Assembly: GCA_031178645.1 (NCBI GenBank)
Contig: JAPSIP010000006.1
Location: forward strand, 1-15,758
Origin: Paracoccus sp. (in: a-proteobacteria)
GTDB taxonomy: Bacteria > Pseudomonadota > Alphaproteobacteria > Rhodobacterales > Rhodobacteraceae
Direction of reading: 5' to 3'
DNA: 15,758 nt
The translations under genes and the position numbers were made by a program. Under the pieces are notes generated by a model, which saw only the letters and a list, made by a program, of their open reading frames with translations, was not told the DNA's origin and searched no databases. Below are positions 14,551-15,758 of the stretch, one piece after another; within the stretch, counting starts at the first letter, position 1; the number at the start of each line of letters is the position of its first letter.

Positions 14551-15495
14551 TCAGCCTCCTCCTGTGGGAAGAACAAGGTCATGTTCTGCAGGCGCAGCCA
14601 CTGGCTGGATCAGCCGCAGCCCCGCCCTTCGTTCGAAATCCGCAACCGACCGCGCCGTGCCGGTGCCAAAACGGGCGCCGCGCAACTCGCCGCGATAAAG
14701 CCGCCGCAGCTGGTCGCAGGATGCCCGGTTCAGGCGGGGCCAGTCCGGGTGATCCTGCCAGTGGGGCACCCGGGACGCGCGATCATAAAGGTGCCAGCCC
14801 AGCACGAGATGGGGGTGGAACAGGTCATAGCCATGCGTGAAGGCGCGCAGGCCCACCGAAACCTCGTCGGCAAAGAAATACACTGCCGGGTCGGCTTCGA
14901 CATCCCTGATGAAGCTGGCATCCGCGAAAAGGAAATGCAGCGATGCGAAGCTGGCCGGGAAGGGGCCTTGTGCTTCGGTGCGGGAAACGGGGTGGCCGAC
15001 CAGGCGGAACAGCAGGCCGTCCACGCGTTCGGCCTCGGCCATGCGATAGATCGCGCGGATGCGGCCTACGGGATCGGTCTGTGGGATATAGGGTGGCAGA
15101 TAGCCGGTCAGGACGGGCCTGGCAAAACCCGCGCTGCGCAGGTCCTCAAGGATACCGATCGCCATTTCGTCCCATCCAGGAACGAAGCGGTGATGGGAAT
15201 CCAACATCAGCGTATAGGGCTCGTCCCCCGCGCGCGCCTGAAGCAGCGACCGCGCCCAGTTGCACCCAAGGCTGCGGCTGGCAGGGATCTTGATGATCTC
15301 GACATGGGGCAGCCGCCGCAGGGCGGTTTCCCCGCCCTCGTCGCCGGGACCGTATTGCCAGGCCACGCCAATCCTAAGCCGGCCGGGCGAGGCAGCGGTG
15401 CGGAGCAGGTCCTCCAGCGTGAACAGCAGTTCCTTGTCCCGGTAGGCCGGGATCTGGACGTAGATCCGTTGATCCGCACGGGAAAGCACGGACAA
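14551..15495 (-). CDS. GlcNAc-transferase family protein (PF11397-like, Skp1 Gnt1-related)
   Basis: A 314-residue GT-A-type glycosyltransferase. Family marks in order are IYVQIPAYRDKEL (11-23) with LEDLLRTA, the RIGVAWQYGPGDEG segment (41-54), ARSLLQARAGDEPYTLMLD followed by SHHRFVPGWDEM (DSH at 99-101 in place of DxD), FADEVSVGLRAFTHGYDLF (208-226) with HPH, and LGWHLYDRA. The DSH-x-RF and acidic-E-R-T-GYD-P pattern is that of the GlcNAc family that includes the Dictyostelium enzyme adding GlcNAc to hydroxyproline of Skp1. The start is a TTG at 15495 after AAGGGGA; a GTG two codons in is the alternative. No signal peptide or membrane segment, so it should act in the cytoplasm. Donor sugar and acceptor are inferred. 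It is the first gene of the unit, one base from the repeat-protein start. Confidence 0.85.
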   Translation of the reverse strand: MSVLSRADQRIYVQIPAYRDKELLFTLEDLLRTAASPGRLRIGVAWQYGPGDEGGETALRRLPHVEIIKIPASRSLGCNWARSLLQARAGDEPYTLMLDSHHRFVPGWDEMAIGILEDLRSAGFARPVLTGYLPPYIPQTDPVGRIRAIYRMAEAERVDGLLFRLVGHPVSRTEAQGPFPASFASLHFLFADASFIRDVEADPAVYFFADEVSVGLRAFTHGYDLFHPHLVLGWHLYDRASRVPHWQDHPDWPRLNRASCDQLRRLYRGELRGARFGTGTARSVADFERRAGLRLIQPVAAPAEHDLVLPTGGG

Positions 15496-15539
15496 GGTCC
15501 CCTTTCCGAAGGACGAGGCATTTATTGCCTGCCAGCTTC

Positions 15540-15567
15540 ACTATGCGCCCAATGCCCCCATCGGCAA
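15540..15567 (-). promoter_or_regulatory. candidate promoter of the glycosyltransferase-dioxygenase unit
   Basis: On the minus strand TTGCCG (complement of 15562-15567, four of six matches to TTGACA) lies 16 bases before CATAGT (complement of 15540-15545, four of six matches to TATAAT). Transcription would start near 15533, about 38 bases before the TTG start codon. The leader contains a perfect AGGCA/TGCCT inverted repeat (15516-15530). Confidence 0.38.
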
Positions 15568-15685
15568 AGCGAACTTTCAGGGCGGCGCACGCTCTGCCGC
15601 TTGCTTTGAAACAAGGTGCAAGACCAGCAAACGCACGAGGTTGCGGGGACGGACCAAAAAAATGCGCATCCGGTGAATTTTTCTC

Positions 15686-15714
15686 TTGCGGGGCCGGATG
15701 GGCGGGTCTATATG
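15686..15714 (+). promoter_or_regulatory. candidate strong rightward promoter at the right edge
   Basis: TTGCGG (15686-15691) is separated by exactly 17 bases from TATATG (15709-15714), with an A/T-rich stretch (GAATTTTTCTC) immediately before the -35 that could act as an UP element. Start of transcription would fall near 15721. The gene it serves lies beyond the window. Confidence 0.55.
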
Positions 15715-15721
15715 ACGGTTC

Positions 15722-15758
15722 TCCGAAGGGAAGACCTGAAAAGGAACGCGGCTTCGGA
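15722..15758 (+). other. hairpin-forming 5' leader of an off-window gene
   Basis: TCCGAAG (15722-15728) is the exact complement of CTTCGGA (15752-15758), enclosing 23 bases. It begins at the predicted start of the rightward transcript, so the RNA would open with a 7-bp stem. The window ends at the second arm, so neither the full structure nor the downstream gene can be named. Confidence 0.4.

Noticed and set aside
14098..15609. Open frame of 503 codons on the plus strand opposite the repeat protein and glycosyltransferase
   Set aside because: It is antisense to genes with clear family motifs and good ribosome-binding sites; its own product shows no family features.

Overview
The window is very GC-rich, uses GTG and TTG as well as ATG starts, and its proteins have a strong alphaproteobacterial character. 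The combination of thiO (rather than thiH), an NMT1/THI5-type transporter and a DUF2231-like membrane protein suggests an aerobic Rhodobacterales/Paracoccaceae-type bacterium. The taxonomic call is inference from protein character only.

Left part (1-7030): a leftward membrane-protein gene runs off the left edge. Facing away from it is a rightward thiamine operon headed by a well-formed TPP riboswitch (305-400, nine-pair P1). The operon is thiD-thiO-thiS-thiG-thiE-thiF-thiY-tenA-thiX. Almost every junction is a 4-nt ATGA or GTGA overlap, so translation is probably coupled from end to end. ThiO, ThiS, ThiG and ThiF (with a rhodanese-like tail) supply the thiazole branch. ThiD makes HMP-PP and ThiE joins the two halves. 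ThiY, ThiX and TenA look like uptake and salvage of thiamine breakdown products. No thiC and no ABC ATPase gene is present here.

Right part (7036-15495): five leftward genes. In transcription order they are: a glycosyltransferase resembling the GlcNAc family (PF11397-like) that includes the Dictyostelium Skp1 hydroxyproline GlcNAc-transferase; a 214-residue protein with three Pro/Gly-rich repeats; a fusion of a prolyl-hydroxylase-like 2OG-Fe(II) dioxygenase with a JmjC/cupin_8 dioxygenase; a 1371-residue subtilase with a von Willebrand A domain and an intact MIDAS; and an aldo/keto reductase. The first three are almost contiguous (gaps of 1 and 26 nt) and look like one transcription unit. Hydroxylase, hydroxyproline-type GlcNAc-transferase and proline-rich repeat protein together suggest a bacterial hydroxylation-then-glycosylation system. 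The repeat protein is the obvious candidate substrate and the subtilase/VWA protein a possible processing or binding partner. This is the most interesting feature of the window. Its function is inferred from family resemblance and gene order, not demonstrated.

Right edge (15496-15758): a divergent intergenic region with a candidate leftward promoter for the glycosyltransferase operon and a good candidate rightward promoter (15686-15714). The predicted rightward transcript begins with a hairpin cut by the window edge.
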